Shown: one piece after another, positions 53,430 to 63,087 of the stretch
Position numbering within the stretch: the first letter of the stretch is position 1
Layout of the letters: every line of letters starts with the position of its first letter
DNA from: Sphingobacterium puteale
GTDB lineage: Bacteria; Bacteroidota; Bacteroidia; Sphingobacteriales; Sphingobacteriaceae
Assembly (NCBI RefSeq): GCF_003627955.1
Contig: NZ_RBWS01000008.1
Location: 186,001-250,000 of the forward strand
DNA length: 64,000 bases
Direction of reading: 5' to 3'
Position numbers and translations under genes: made by a program
Notes under the pieces: model-generated
The model's input: the letters and a program-made list of their open reading frames with translations, nothing else
Told to the model about the DNA's origin: nothing
The model's database searches: none

Positions 53430-53454
53430 TGATAGTATCAAATGATACTATCAT
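53429..53454 (+). terminator. hairpin at the end of the 52188-53429 gene
   Basis: ATGATAGTATCA (53429-53440) pairs with TGATACTATCAT (53443-53454) with a 2-base gap. The T-run is weak, so terminator function is uncertain. Confidence 0.45.
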
Positions 53455-53502
53455 TAATCAGCCTAAAAGTAGTTAATGCTTAAAAAATTTTGATAGTAAT
53501 CG

Positions 53503-53560
53503 TATCAAAAATACTGCTATCCCAGCTGAACAAACAAGAAAGTCAGCTGGAATAGCAGTA
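53503..53560 (-). terminator. terminator of the minus-strand PspA/flotillin/ATPase locus
   Basis: TACTGCTATcCCAGCTGA (53512-53529) pairs with 53543-53560 with one mismatch. On the minus strand the stem is followed by TTTTT, 8 bases after the ATPase stop. Confidence 0.8.
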
Positions 53561-53567
53561 AAAAGTT

Positions 53568-56500
53568 TTAATTCCTATACTCCCGAATTGCCTGAATAAT
53601 ACCTTCCAGATTTTCATTGAAGTCCAGTAGCTGACCGAATACTTTATCGTCTTTGGCCAGTCCACCATGTTTATTGTTCTTGCGGAAGATTTCCTTGATC
53701 GTTTCCCAACGTTCCTGTTCAACAGGATTTAACAGCTCGGCAAGCTCTTTTAGTTTTAAGAGGTTACTTTCAGTATCCGCTGTCAGTGTCTGCGATTCGC
53801 TCTCATAGTGCGCGAGAAGAACCTGATCAATTTCCTGCTCATTCATCATCGGTACCACCTGCGCCACCAGCTTGCTCATATTCCGATAGGATCCCTGCAT
53901 TTTGAATGGTGGTTCGGTACGGTAATTATCCTGCATCGCTGCACTCTGAATATAATTCTGATTGACCTTGATCACGACATTTCTGATTTTCAGTACATGT
54001 CGCAGCACCGCTATAAAGTCATCAATATCCTGTTTCAGATAGTTGCCCTCTAAATCGGGCAGTTGATCCATAACAGACTGCGCATAATTGACCAGGGCAT
54101 AAAAGTCATTAAACGATTTGCTTGCAATCTTTTCGAGGTAGCTGTTTTCAATTGCCGCATTTTCGATCAGACTGAGGTTGAATAATGCTTCGGTATCACC
54201 GATCACATCGCCGAGATTGTACACATCGGCCCGGTTGGCAAGCATGTCGGGGATCTGAAACTTAGAGCCGCTCTCTGTGTATGGGTTTCCAGCCATCACG
54301 ATGCAGAAGCGCTTGCCACGGAGGTCATAGGTCTTGCTCTCGCCCTCAAAAATACCATCAATCTTACGTTGACCATCGGCTAGGGAAATAAACTTCTGTA
54401 AAAACTCCGGGTTTAAGTGCTGGATATCGTCCAGATACAGCATGACATTGTCAGCCATCTCAAATGCAAGATTGATCTTTTTGAGTTCTTCCCGTTCTCC
54501 GGATGTTTTCGCTTCAATCGGGTCAATGGATGTAATCGAATGACCAATGGTCGGGCCATTGATTTTGACGAAATGTAAGCCCATCGTTTTGGCAAGATAT
54601 TCCATTAAGGTGGTCTTACCGTAACCCGGAGGCGAGATTAATAGAAGCATTCCCATACGGGCCGTACGCTTGTTGTCGCCTGCGGCTCCCAGCTGTTTGG
54701 CGAGGTTGTTTCCGATCAATGGGAAGTAAACTTCATTGATCAGCTTATTACGGACAAAGGAAGTCAGTACTTTGGGCTCAAACTCACCGATCTTTAGTTC
54801 TTTGGCATAGGACTTCGCAAGCTGTTCCTTCAATGTGGAGAATGCCACAAAACGGGGTACATTATAATCAGCGAATTGCGCCAGACGTGCTAAAAATTCG
54901 TGATATTGGATATACTCCTCTCCATTGTTCAGGATTGGATGGTTGCCTTTTAATCCGCTGATATGTGCCTGGTCTTTTGCGATGATCAGGTGATACGTAT
55001 GGGTCGGATAAAGCAACATGATGGCTGCTTCCTCAATATATTTGCGTAGCGTAAGATATTCCGGATGCTCGTCTACAAAGGAATTGAGCCAGTTCAAAGT
55101 CAGGTAAAAACGATCTGCCAGGCTAAATTGCTCATTCTGAATATCCGCTTCAAATAGCTTGAAACTTTTCTTGGATTCCAGCAATCGAATAAAAGCCTTT
55201 TTCAGTTCATCGGATTGTTCACTGACGACAAAGGTATTGTAGCTTGTAAACGTCTGAAAAAGGTAAGTCGCGAGGTCACGGCCATGAATGGTGGAGCGAT
55301 CCAAATGTGTCTCCCATGCATTGAATAACTTGGTCAGTTCATCAATGACAGACTGATAACGATTTGAATTTGGAAACGTTTTTAATATCGTGTAAGTCGA
55401 GTGTATCAGTGCCAGCTGCTTTGCCCGTTGATCATCCGAAAGAGATTGCCAAAATAACTGAGCCATCGTACGCAATAAGGGATCATAGCGAAGCAGATCC
55501 AATTTAGTATCCAACTGTTTGACCGTATCATAGATCAACAGTGCATCCACATTGTGAACTCCCTTGACATAGCCTTCCGAATAACTTTGCTCCACAGTCT
55601 GTGTGATAAATGAGGAGGCATCAAAATCTTGTTGTCCTTTCGAAGCAAGGAATGCTTTGTAGGCGAGGTATTCTGCACGATAGACTTCCTTATTTTCAGA
55701 GACAAGTTCCTGATCCCAGATGTCCTTAAAACTGTTGATTTCCTCGGTCTGCACCTTTTGATAGAAACTTGTCCCAGTCAGGTGGAAATACAGTTCATCA
55801 TTTCTGCGCAGCAAGGTAAGGCTGAGGGATTGACTATTGACCGCAAACTTATGCTTGCCCAGTGCAATGATATTTTCGCCATCTACAAAGAGATCATTTT
55901 TATCGCGTAAAACCCGTAAGGCATCTTCCTGTGATTTCTTTAACAGATTTTCAAGGTTTTCTGCTTTTGAGACATCCTGCAGTGTTTTTAGCTCCTGTAC
56001 CAACTGTCTGATCTTGTCGATCATCAGATCCGAGGCAAAGAAGCTGAGGATCTCTTCCCGTGTTGCAAATGTCTTGGATTTGTTCTCAATGTTCTTTAAT
56101 ACACGAAGACCGATCTGTTCGAGCGAGGACGTACGCTTGTTGATCTGTTCAACAATTTGTTCCCTGCGAGAATTAAAAGCCTTGATAACCTCATCACGTT
56201 TGTCCGCGATCTTTAAAGCAAAATCTTCAAATTCAGAAAATTTACTTTCAAGTTCCTCCAGTTGAACAATGACTTTTGTGTAATATTCGTCTACCTTTTC
56301 GGTTGTCGTTGACAGTTCGAGGTAGTTGGTCACGGATTGCTCCAACAGAGTCAGCTGTGCTGAGAATTCCGCTATCGCTTCTGTACTTTTTAATGAATTG
56401 AGTTTTCGCGTAAGCTGTGCGCGAACCTCATTTAATGAGGAGAAAATAACCGAAATCTTCTCAATGATTTTGGTTGTCTGTGTGGAGTCGTCAATTTTTA

Positions 56501-58412
56501 GACTATTGAGGATATCAATCAATAGTTCCAGTTCGCTTGAAATGGCTGAATTGGCTTCCTCGATTGCTTTGGCATCATAGACCTTCACGATGGCCTCCAC
56601 ATTTTTCTTCTGCTGTTCCACCTTTTGTTCGTAAGGAAGCAGGGCTTCATCGCGTAGGAGGAAAGCAATGGTTTTTTCAGCCAGTTCGGAGGTGATACGC
56701 TGCAGTTTTTCCAATAGACTATCTATCCTGACCGTATCAATATATTTTACATTTTTAAGGTCGATGATTTCACCCTGAATACGGCGAGCATCGGCCAATT
56801 GATGGACGAGCTGATCGAGTTTGTCCACAACGGTACTATTGATGGTGAAGGTGAGTCCTTCCATCTTCTTTTCTGCTGCTAGATTTAATTCTGCGGCATG
56901 TTTGCGTTGTGCCTGTACTTTGACAAACTCATCGATAGCGGTATTGGCGACTTCCTTGATCTGTGTTAATGGCTGGCCAAGATTTGATAAGGCGTCATCT
57001 TTGATCCAGAAATAAGAATCCAATAAAACCGTGGACTTTTTGAGGATATCTTCGTATAAACCTTCGTAGCTGTCCTCTTTGTTGATCAGTTGTATAACCT
57101 CCTGCGCCTCGGCCATCGCCTGCACGATCTGTTTATTGCCCACTTTATAAAGGGGATCATCTTTTTTCTGCTCATTTTCTTTGAGCATGGCCATATAAGG
57201 TGTTTCCCAGATCTGCACCTGATGGTGTCTGGTGGCTTCCGCCTCGGTACGGAAATAAATTAGGCTTCCATCTTTGAACAGGGTAAATCCGTTGCAGATA
57301 ATCGGGGTCTCAACATGCTGCTGAATAATGTTATAGGACAGTAGGATATAGGTATTGGTTTCCTCCTGACAGAATATATACAGAAAATCTTCGCCATTTG
57401 GGGAGGCTATCCTGCGTAGGAATGATACCTGTTCAAACTGGGCGTCAAAAACCTTATGTGTGCCATTTTGTAAGTAGTATCCATTGGAAAAAATAATCCC
57501 TTGATTGTCCGGTAACAATATTGCTGATTCATTCAGTGATTTTAGATTGACGACTTCCTTTGTCCGCTGGTTGTAGACGAAGGCCCTGAAATCTTCCTGG
57601 TACGGCTTGATACGTACCGCAATAAGGTTTCCGAGATCCGCGTAGTAATAATCGGCATCGTCCAATTGTTGGTCGGCATTGATGACTTTTTCGGAATAGA
57701 TCCCTTTGCCGCTGTCTGTATTGTTTTCGATCTTGAAGGTGATATCGCCATTGATCGCCTCAATAAAGATCTTATCCATGATGGATATATGGGGATACTT
57801 TCCGAGCCGACGGTCTTCGAGCGTGGTTTTCGTCCAGTCAAATTCAAATTGGTTGGGCAATTTGACTTCGTGGATGCTGCGGTCATCCTGATACTGGAGC
57901 TTACCATCTTTGATTAGCCATTTGAATGCTTTGAGGTCAGCGGGATTTTTGCTGGTCTGAAAGATCATGTACAAATAGTTCTCTGTCCTACGAAATTTGG
58001 AGAATATGGAGTCCCTATAGTATTTGTATAGGTTTTGATAATCTGAGATGAAATTTTGATCGTTGATCAGGTCGAGGGACTGCGGAATAAATTGATTATT
58101 CTCAAATGCATAAACACTGAAAACATCTTCCAGCTTGATCTCGGTACGCAGTCCAAAATGCACGTTATATCCAAAAATACATTGATTATCCAAGGCCAGA
58201 ATGCCGCGGGCAACACAGTTGTTTTCTGTGGTGATCCGTTGATTGGCTTTGAGGACAAAGCTCGTTGAATTGAAGACTTCTTTCCGGGCTTCATTCAACT
58301 GCTGGAGCTTGTTCGCTAGTTCTTCTTTTTGTGTAAGAAGTCGCTTTCGGATAATTTCATATGCACCTTGGTCAAGGCTGTCGTTCTGATTTATTACGTT
58401 TTCTTCTGGCAT
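53568..58412 (-). CDS. giant coiled-coil AAA ATPase ('DNA repair ATPase' family)
   Basis: 1614 residues. A helical start (RLLTQKEELANKLQQLNEAR), then a beta-rich N-terminal region (~40-430) with repeated strand pairs, long coiled coils at ~440-900, and a C-terminal AAA+ domain near ~1240-1450: Walker A LLISPPGYGKTTLMEYLAKT, Walker B VMLYLDDIQHL, and sensor FCIVMAGNPYTESG. Database names of this family mention DNA repair, but I know of no proof. Its neighbours (PspA, flotillin, NfeD-like) suggest a membrane role. Last gene of the locus, 20 bases after the serine hydrolase. Confidence 0.78.
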   Translation of the reverse strand: MPEENVINQNDSLDQGAYEIIRKRLLTQKEELANKLQQLNEARKEVFNSTSFVLKANQRITTENNCVARGILALDNQCIFGYNVHFGLRTEIKLEDVFSVYAFENNQFIPQSLDLINDQNFISDYQNLYKYYRDSIFSKFRRTENYLYMIFQTSKNPADLKAFKWLIKDGKLQYQDDRSIHEVKLPNQFEFDWTKTTLEDRRLGKYPHISIMDKIFIEAINGDITFKIENNTDSGKGIYSEKVINADQQLDDADYYYADLGNLIAVRIKPYQEDFRAFVYNQRTKEVVNLKSLNESAILLPDNQGIIFSNGYYLQNGTHKVFDAQFEQVSFLRRIASPNGEDFLYIFCQEETNTYILLSYNIIQQHVETPIICNGFTLFKDGSLIYFRTEAEATRHHQVQIWETPYMAMLKENEQKKDDPLYKVGNKQIVQAMAEAQEVIQLINKEDSYEGLYEDILKKSTVLLDSYFWIKDDALSNLGQPLTQIKEVANTAIDEFVKVQAQRKHAAELNLAAEKKMEGLTFTINSTVVDKLDQLVHQLADARRIQGEIIDLKNVKYIDTVRIDSLLEKLQRITSELAEKTIAFLLRDEALLPYEQKVEQQKKNVEAIVKVYDAKAIEEANSAISSELELLIDILNSLKIDDSTQTTKIIEKISVIFSSLNEVRAQLTRKLNSLKSTEAIAEFSAQLTLLEQSVTNYLELSTTTEKVDEYYTKVIVQLEELESKFSEFEDFALKIADKRDEVIKAFNSRREQIVEQINKRTSSLEQIGLRVLKNIENKSKTFATREEILSFFASDLMIDKIRQLVQELKTLQDVSKAENLENLLKKSQEDALRVLRDKNDLFVDGENIIALGKHKFAVNSQSLSLTLLRRNDELYFHLTGTSFYQKVQTEEINSFKDIWDQELVSENKEVYRAEYLAYKAFLASKGQQDFDASSFITQTVEQSYSEGYVKGVHNVDALLIYDTVKQLDTKLDLLRYDPLLRTMAQLFWQSLSDDQRAKQLALIHSTYTILKTFPNSNRYQSVIDELTKLFNAWETHLDRSTIHGRDLATYLFQTFTSYNTFVVSEQSDELKKAFIRLLESKKSFKLFEADIQNEQFSLADRFYLTLNWLNSFVDEHPEYLTLRKYIEEAAIMLLYPTHTYHLIIAKDQAHISGLKGNHPILNNGEEYIQYHEFLARLAQFADYNVPRFVAFSTLKEQLAKSYAKELKIGEFEPKVLTSFVRNKLINEVYFPLIGNNLAKQLGAAGDNKRTARMGMLLLISPPGYGKTTLMEYLAKTMGLHFVKINGPTIGHSITSIDPIEAKTSGEREELKKINLAFEMADNVMLYLDDIQHLNPEFLQKFISLADGQRKIDGIFEGESKTYDLRGKRFCIVMAGNPYTESGSKFQIPDMLANRADVYNLGDVIGDTEALFNLSLIENAAIENSYLEKIASKSFNDFYALVNYAQSVMDQLPDLEGNYLKQDIDDFIAVLRHVLKIRNVVIKVNQNYIQSAAMQDNYRTEPPFKMQGSYRNMSKLVAQVVPMMNEQEIDQVLLAHYESESQTLTADTESNLLKLKELAELLNPVEQERWETIKEIFRKNNKHGGLAKDDKVFGQLLDFNENLEGIIQAIREYRN

Positions 58413-58432
58413 AAGTTCCGCTAGTTCTTGAC

Positions 58433-59869
58433 TTATTTAACTTTATTGAATTTTAATTCCTGACCATTTTGATACAGCGTCAGCGCTGTGATCTGATCAT
58501 TTTCTTTGCTGAATTTCAGCTCGGCTTGCACAGCCGTATAAAATAACTCTAAATCGCTTTTAGCGTATACTTTGACGGCTTGCTGTCCGGATAACTTAGC
58601 TTGTAAGCCTTCATCTTTATCCATTATAATCTTATATTCTAGTTCCGGCTGTTGGTTACAGCTATAGGTGCCTAGGAGCTGATTTAATTGGAATTCAACG
58701 AGCGTAATATTTCCGGTAAATCTTTCCCTTTCTATCGAGGGAATAACATCGTTCTTCTCGAGAATTGCCACTATAGCCATAGTTAGGGGAAAGACACCTA
58801 TAGTATTTGGCTTATTAATTAAAGCCATAAAACACCGTTGATTTTCTGGATTTCTTACAAATATACTTTGATATCCAGGATAGCTTCCTGTATGAAAATG
58901 CATTTTATTTTCATTATTGGTACTATCTGTAAACTCCCAGCCAAATCCCTGATACATCTGATGTTTACTAATTAGTTTTCCATTCGTAAGTGTGTCGGTA
59001 GAAATGGCTTTTATAAAATTATTTCGTTTTAATAGGGTGAAATTCTGAAGGGCCCGGTTCCACTTTAGTAGATCCTCCGTTGTACTACTTATTCCATATG
59101 GACCACTGACTCCATCAAAATACGTAGCATATTTGTATGTTTCAAAATCATCTACGTCTATAAAGCTTTTAGTCTGAATATTATAGATCATTCCCTTTGC
59201 ATAGTTTTTTAAATCAGCATTGGGAGAGCGAGCCGAAAATACAGCTGTATTTTTCATTCCAGCTGGCTTGAATATATGTTGTCGCATATATGTTGCGAAA
59301 GATTGGCCCGCTACTTTTTCTACAATCAAAGCTAACAGCAGGTAATTTGTGTTTGAATAAGAACATCGTTCGCCGGGCATGAATTCAGCGGAATCTATTC
59401 GTTCTTCAAGAGTTTTGAGTATATCTCTATCATTATTTATTTTCTTAGTATCAAACCATTTTTCTGGAAAACCAAAAAAATCTGGAATTCCCGAGGTATG
59501 ACGCAATAGATTTTTGATACGGACATTTTTGAATTTTATATGCGGGAAATATGTGGTAATATCATCCTCATAGGAGAGCTTGCCCTGTTCTTCCAATTGC
59601 ATAATGGCCATCGCCGTAAACTGCTTGCTGACTGAAGCGAGTTCAAAACGACTGTTGTTAGTTATCTTTTTTCCCTTCTCTGCGGTTTCGAAACCCATAT
59701 ATTTTTCAAAAACAACTTTACCACTGTCGACTACCAAGAATGCTCCACTCAATTCACCGTCTTGATTCAAGGACTGGAATAGTGAATCCAATCGTTGCTG
59801 AACCGTCTGGGCCGTTAGAGACAGGGTGTTTAAGCACAGGAAAACAGAAAAAAGGGTAAAACGTATCAT
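58433..59869 (-). CDS. serine hydrolase of the beta-lactamase/PBP4* superfamily
   Basis: 478 residues with a signal peptide (to ~LTAQ). Active-site motifs: SVSKQF (SxxK), YSNTNY (YxN) and HTGSYPG (HxG, third motif). A C-terminal ~100-residue domain follows. Probably acts on peptides or esters in the periplasm; true beta-lactamase activity is not implied. It sits between the flotillin and ATPase genes, which I would expect to be adjacent, and looks like an insertion into that set. Confidence 0.87.
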   Translation of the reverse strand: MIRFTLFSVFLCLNTLSLTAQTVQQRLDSLFQSLNQDGELSGAFLVVDSGKVVFEKYMGFETAEKGKKITNNSRFELASVSKQFTAMAIMQLEEQGKLSYEDDITTYFPHIKFKNVRIKNLLRHTSGIPDFFGFPEKWFDTKKINNDRDILKTLEERIDSAEFMPGERCSYSNTNYLLLALIVEKVAGQSFATYMRQHIFKPAGMKNTAVFSARSPNADLKNYAKGMIYNIQTKSFIDVDDFETYKYATYFDGVSGPYGISSTTEDLLKWNRALQNFTLLKRNNFIKAISTDTLTNGKLISKHQMYQGFGWEFTDSTNNENKMHFHTGSYPGYQSIFVRNPENQRCFMALINKPNTIGVFPLTMAIVAILEKNDVIPSIERERFTGNITLVEFQLNQLLGTYSCNQQPELEYKIIMDKDEGLQAKLSGQQAVKVYAKSDLELFYTAVQAELKFSKENDQITALTLYQNGQELKFNKVK

Positions 59870-59949
59870 GTGATTGCTTTGGTTTTTAAGATATTATCTT
59901 GAGCCTGTTAAGATTTGAATCTTTCCAAGGCTCAAGATAATGGATGTGG

Positions 59950-62064
59950 TTACAGCTTTTTATTGGAAATGCCTAAGTTTTTTGCCAATCCAAACAGGGA
60001 ATTGATAAAACCTGCATCTTCACCGTTCTCGGCATCTGTGGCTGCCTGCTGTAATTTGATCAAGGCTGCAGAAACTGTTAAGTTCTTGATATCATTGGAT
60101 GAGATGCCATATTTATCTGCGAGTCCACGCACTTTTTCAGCGAGATCACCTTTTCCGTCCGGGCCCAATAGTGAATTCTTAATATCAGTCGCATGTTTGG
60201 AATTGTCAATCAGCTGGTCAAAACCTTTGGCGTTGGACACCTGACGTACAATGTTTTCGAAGAACATTGTTTCACCGCCGACAATGTCAATCTTCGCTGT
60301 TTTAAGTGCTTCGGACAATACCCCAGCCTGTGCTTGGGCAATATCTTTTTGGATGTTGATCTGTGCAAGTTCGATGTCACGTTCTTTCTGTAACTGTAAT
60401 TTGAACTCCTCGTGGTCTTTACCCACACCATCCAGTTTTTTCATGGCCTCGGCTTTCTCTTCGATACCTTTTGCCTCCGCAAGTGCTTTTTCACGAACAA
60501 CTTCTGCCTGTGCTAAACCTTCTTTGCGCATGGCCTCGGCTTTTTTCTCGATCACAGTGGCCTGTACAGTACCTTGCTTTTCTTCGGCTTCGGCTTTTGC
60601 AACCATTACTTCGGCTTCCGATAAACCTATTGCGGCTTCTTCTTTCGCCTGCGCTTCGGCTATGATCTTACGGCTTTCAGCCTCTTTGAGGGACGCTTCT
60701 TTTTTCGCTTCGGCGTCTATTAATAATTCCTGTGCACGTTTTTCAGCGATCTTACGTGCTGCTTCAGCGTCGATTACTTTTTTCTCAGCCTCTTGTTCTG
60801 CCGCAATTTTTGCTGCTTCAGCGGCTTTAACTGTAGAAATTAATTTCTCTTCGGCTTCTTGTGATGCTGCGATAACGCCCGCTTGTTTCTTCCGTTCTAC
60901 TTCGCGGAATACTTCAATATCTTTGACTCCTTGTTGTTCCTCAATAACACCTTTTTCCAATTGGACGCGTTCTTTGATCACCCCCTGGATACTTTTCTTT
61001 TCTGTCTCAATCGAACGTTCTTTGTCAATCTGAGCCAAAGTGACTATACGCTCACGTTCGGTTTGTTCCAGCGCGCGGTCTTTTTCCACACGTTCTGCTT
61101 CCACAGCATCTGTACGCTGCTTGTTCTTCTCGGCAATGATTATCTGACGTAGTTTATTTTCTTCCTGTACGGCCAGTTGCTCTTCGGTCGAAATGCGGAC
61201 GCTTTCATATTTCAAACGCTCTTCTTCACGTACCTTTGCGATCTCTGCTTCTTCACGGGCTTTGATATTATCAATTTCACGCTTTTGCTTTTCTTCTTTT
61301 TCAGCAAGCTGACGATCCAATTCTAAAATCGCTTCGCGAGCTTCGACGTTTTGCTTTTTGATCAATTTCTCTTCGTCTCGACGGATAAAGTTGGCATTAA
61401 TATTTTGTTTTGCTGTCAGTTCAGTGATTTTCTTGATACCTTCACTATCCAGGATATTGCTGGGATTCAAATGTTCGATATCTGTCTGCTCCAGATAGTC
61501 AATTGCACAGTCATCAAGGATATAACCGTTCAGGTCTGTGCCAATGATGTCGAGGATTTCATCGCGAAACTCTCGCCGGGCTTCATACAATTCGATGAAA
61601 TCAAATTTCTTACCTACAGTCTTGAGCGCTTCAGAAAATTTGGATTCAAAAATGCTCTTTAAAGTTTCGGGTTCGCTGGCACGGTCACAACCCAGATTCT
61701 GGGCAACATTGATCACATCGTCCACATTTTTGTTGACACGGACAAAGAAGGCCACCTTAATATCAGCACGGATATTGTCTTTACAGATCAGTCCTTCGCC
61801 TTGCATACGGGCAATCTCAATTTTTTTGATGGAGATGTCCATGATCTCCATCTTGTGGAAAACCGGGACCACATACATACCCTTGTTGAAGGCGACTTTT
61901 GTCCCACCAACACCTGTTCGGACAATCGCCTTTCCTTGCGGAATTTTTTTATAGAAGGCACTCAGTACAACAAAGAATGCAAAGATTAAAAAGACAGCTA
62001 AACCGACAATCAGCAATATAATTCCGTTTAAGCCGCTTAAAAATAAAAGAGGTTGATATAGCAT
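59950..62064 (-). CDS. flotillin-like (SPFH/band-7) membrane protein
   Basis: 704 residues. One N-terminal membrane helix (GIILLIVGLAVFLIFAFFVV), SPFH domain at ~45-210 (IPQGKAIVRTGVGGTKVAFN, GMYVVPVFHKMEIMDISIK, GYILDDCAIDYLEQTDIEHL), then ~330 residues of charged Glu/Ala/Lys coiled coil, and a C-terminal region with PDGKGDLAEKVRGLADKYGI. Closest in design to YqiK/FloA-type flotillins that organise membrane domains. Follows the NfeD-like gene by 88 bases. Confidence 0.9.
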   Translation of the reverse strand: MLYQPLLFLSGLNGIILLIVGLAVFLIFAFFVVLSAFYKKIPQGKAIVRTGVGGTKVAFNKGMYVVPVFHKMEIMDISIKKIEIARMQGEGLICKDNIRADIKVAFFVRVNKNVDDVINVAQNLGCDRASEPETLKSIFESKFSEALKTVGKKFDFIELYEARREFRDEILDIIGTDLNGYILDDCAIDYLEQTDIEHLNPSNILDSEGIKKITELTAKQNINANFIRRDEEKLIKKQNVEAREAILELDRQLAEKEEKQKREIDNIKAREEAEIAKVREEERLKYESVRISTEEQLAVQEENKLRQIIIAEKNKQRTDAVEAERVEKDRALEQTERERIVTLAQIDKERSIETEKKSIQGVIKERVQLEKGVIEEQQGVKDIEVFREVERKKQAGVIAASQEAEEKLISTVKAAEAAKIAAEQEAEKKVIDAEAARKIAEKRAQELLIDAEAKKEASLKEAESRKIIAEAQAKEEAAIGLSEAEVMVAKAEAEEKQGTVQATVIEKKAEAMRKEGLAQAEVVREKALAEAKGIEEKAEAMKKLDGVGKDHEEFKLQLQKERDIELAQINIQKDIAQAQAGVLSEALKTAKIDIVGGETMFFENIVRQVSNAKGFDQLIDNSKHATDIKNSLLGPDGKGDLAEKVRGLADKYGISSNDIKNLTVSAALIKLQQAATDAENGEDAGFINSLFGLAKNLGISNKKL

Positions 62065-62152
62065 ATGATTAGTATTTATTTAGATTTTTGTATTTAGATT
62101 TTGCTTGCGCAAGCTTATGGTTGACAAGGCGATTCTGTTTTGCGCATCAATT

Positions 62153-62875
62153 TTAAATATTGTCTATGGTGATTTCCTTTGTGACATAATAATATTTCTT
62201 GTCCTTGGATTCGTCCACGATAATGACATCATCCCCATAACCAATCTTTTCGCCATTATGGCTCACGACATTGAGACGAATTGGATCCTGCTGGATGATA
62301 AATTCAGCAGAACCAATTTTTTTACCTTCAATGCTTGCGCGCATTTTGCCCATGCGACCAAGGAAATCATGGCTTTCTTCGCCATTGTAGCCAATATTCT
62401 TGAACATTCTTGCTAAGGGTTTGGTCAGAAAATGCATAAAGAAAAACGTAACGATGAAAACAGGAATTAGGATCAATACAGATTTTATCCCCCAGGAAGC
62501 GACATCAATAAATAATGAGGATACAATGGTGATCACCCAGCCAATAAACTTAAACATGGTTACAATAAGCATAATCGGAACTTTACCAACGTTGATATAA
62601 TCCATAGCTTTCGCAAAAAAGCCCGGTTCGGAATGTGTATCGGAGTCTGTATGCTGGTGTGGATGATCGGGCCCGTCGGCATCAATATCATGTGAGCCAT
62701 CTACGTCGCTGACGTCGGGGGTAGGGTGTAAATCCACATCGGCATCCGCATCAAATAGATGTAAGCCATCGCCCATAAGGAACATAAATAACCAATACAC
62801 TACAGACAGGCCTGTCAGGACAGTCATGATACCATTTGATAATGGGTTGAATAAGATATTGATTAATTCTGTCAT
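62153..62875 (-). CDS. membrane protein with Asp/His-rich loop and NfeD-like OB domain
   Basis: 240 residues from ATG 62875 (MTELINILFNPLSNG). First helix at ~16-34, then a strongly acidic, His-rich stretch (~36-83: DADADVDLHPTPDVSDVDGS and HDIDADGPDHPHQHTDSDTH), further helices at ~95-145, and a C-terminal beta-rich domain (~170-240; GKMRASIEGKKIGSAEFIIQ, GYGDDVIIVDE). NfeD/OB proteins usually partner with flotillins, as here. The loop may bind a metal; inference. Confidence 0.8.
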   Translation of the reverse strand: MTELINILFNPLSNGIMTVLTGLSVVYWLFMFLMGDGLHLFDADADVDLHPTPDVSDVDGSHDIDADGPDHPHQHTDSDTHSEPGFFAKAMDYINVGKVPIMLIVTMFKFIGWVITIVSSLFIDVASWGIKSVLILIPVFIVTFFFMHFLTKPLARMFKNIGYNGEESHDFLGRMGKMRASIEGKKIGSAEFIIQQDPIRLNVVSHNGEKIGYGDDVIIVDESKDKKYYYVTKEITIDNI

Positions 62876-62886
62876 CGTGTTTTCTT

Positions 62887-63087
62887 TTAAATTTTTTCTC
62901 TTTTGAAGGTGTAATGAAAAGACCATGAGCTACCATTGAGTTCAAGATCCTGCATTGCGACCAATTCCCAGCCCTGATTTCCTAAGTCGTTAAGAATCTC
63001 GTCGATTTTCTCCGGATCCAATTTGGTTCCCCAGAAACCTTTGGGCTCGATTTTAACGGTTTTATACTCAAATCTCCGCATCGCCAT
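62887..63087 (-). CDS. small DUF4177-like protein
   Basis: 66 residues (or 64 from the Met at 63081): FEYKTVKIEPKGFWGTKLDP, then LNDLGNQGWELVAMQDLELN and a closing strand FHYTFKREKI. The FEYKtv...LN.lG..GWELV pattern is that of DUF4177 domains. It overlaps the pspA stop, so it is coupled to pspA. Function unknown. Confidence 0.8.
   Translation of the reverse strand: MAMRRFEYKTVKIEPKGFWGTKLDPEKIDEILNDLGNQGWELVAMQDLELNGSSWSFHYTFKREKI

Noticed and set aside
53568-58412. SMC- or Rad50-type DNA repair protein
   Set aside because: The ATP-binding domain is a single C-terminal AAA+ module with Walker A and B close together, not the split ABC-type head of SMC/Rad50.
60251-61033. 260-codon plus-strand frame opposite the flotillin-like gene
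   Set aside because: It is the antisense shadow of the Glu/Ala/Lys coiled coil; it is Ser/Ala-rich with no domain and no promoter.
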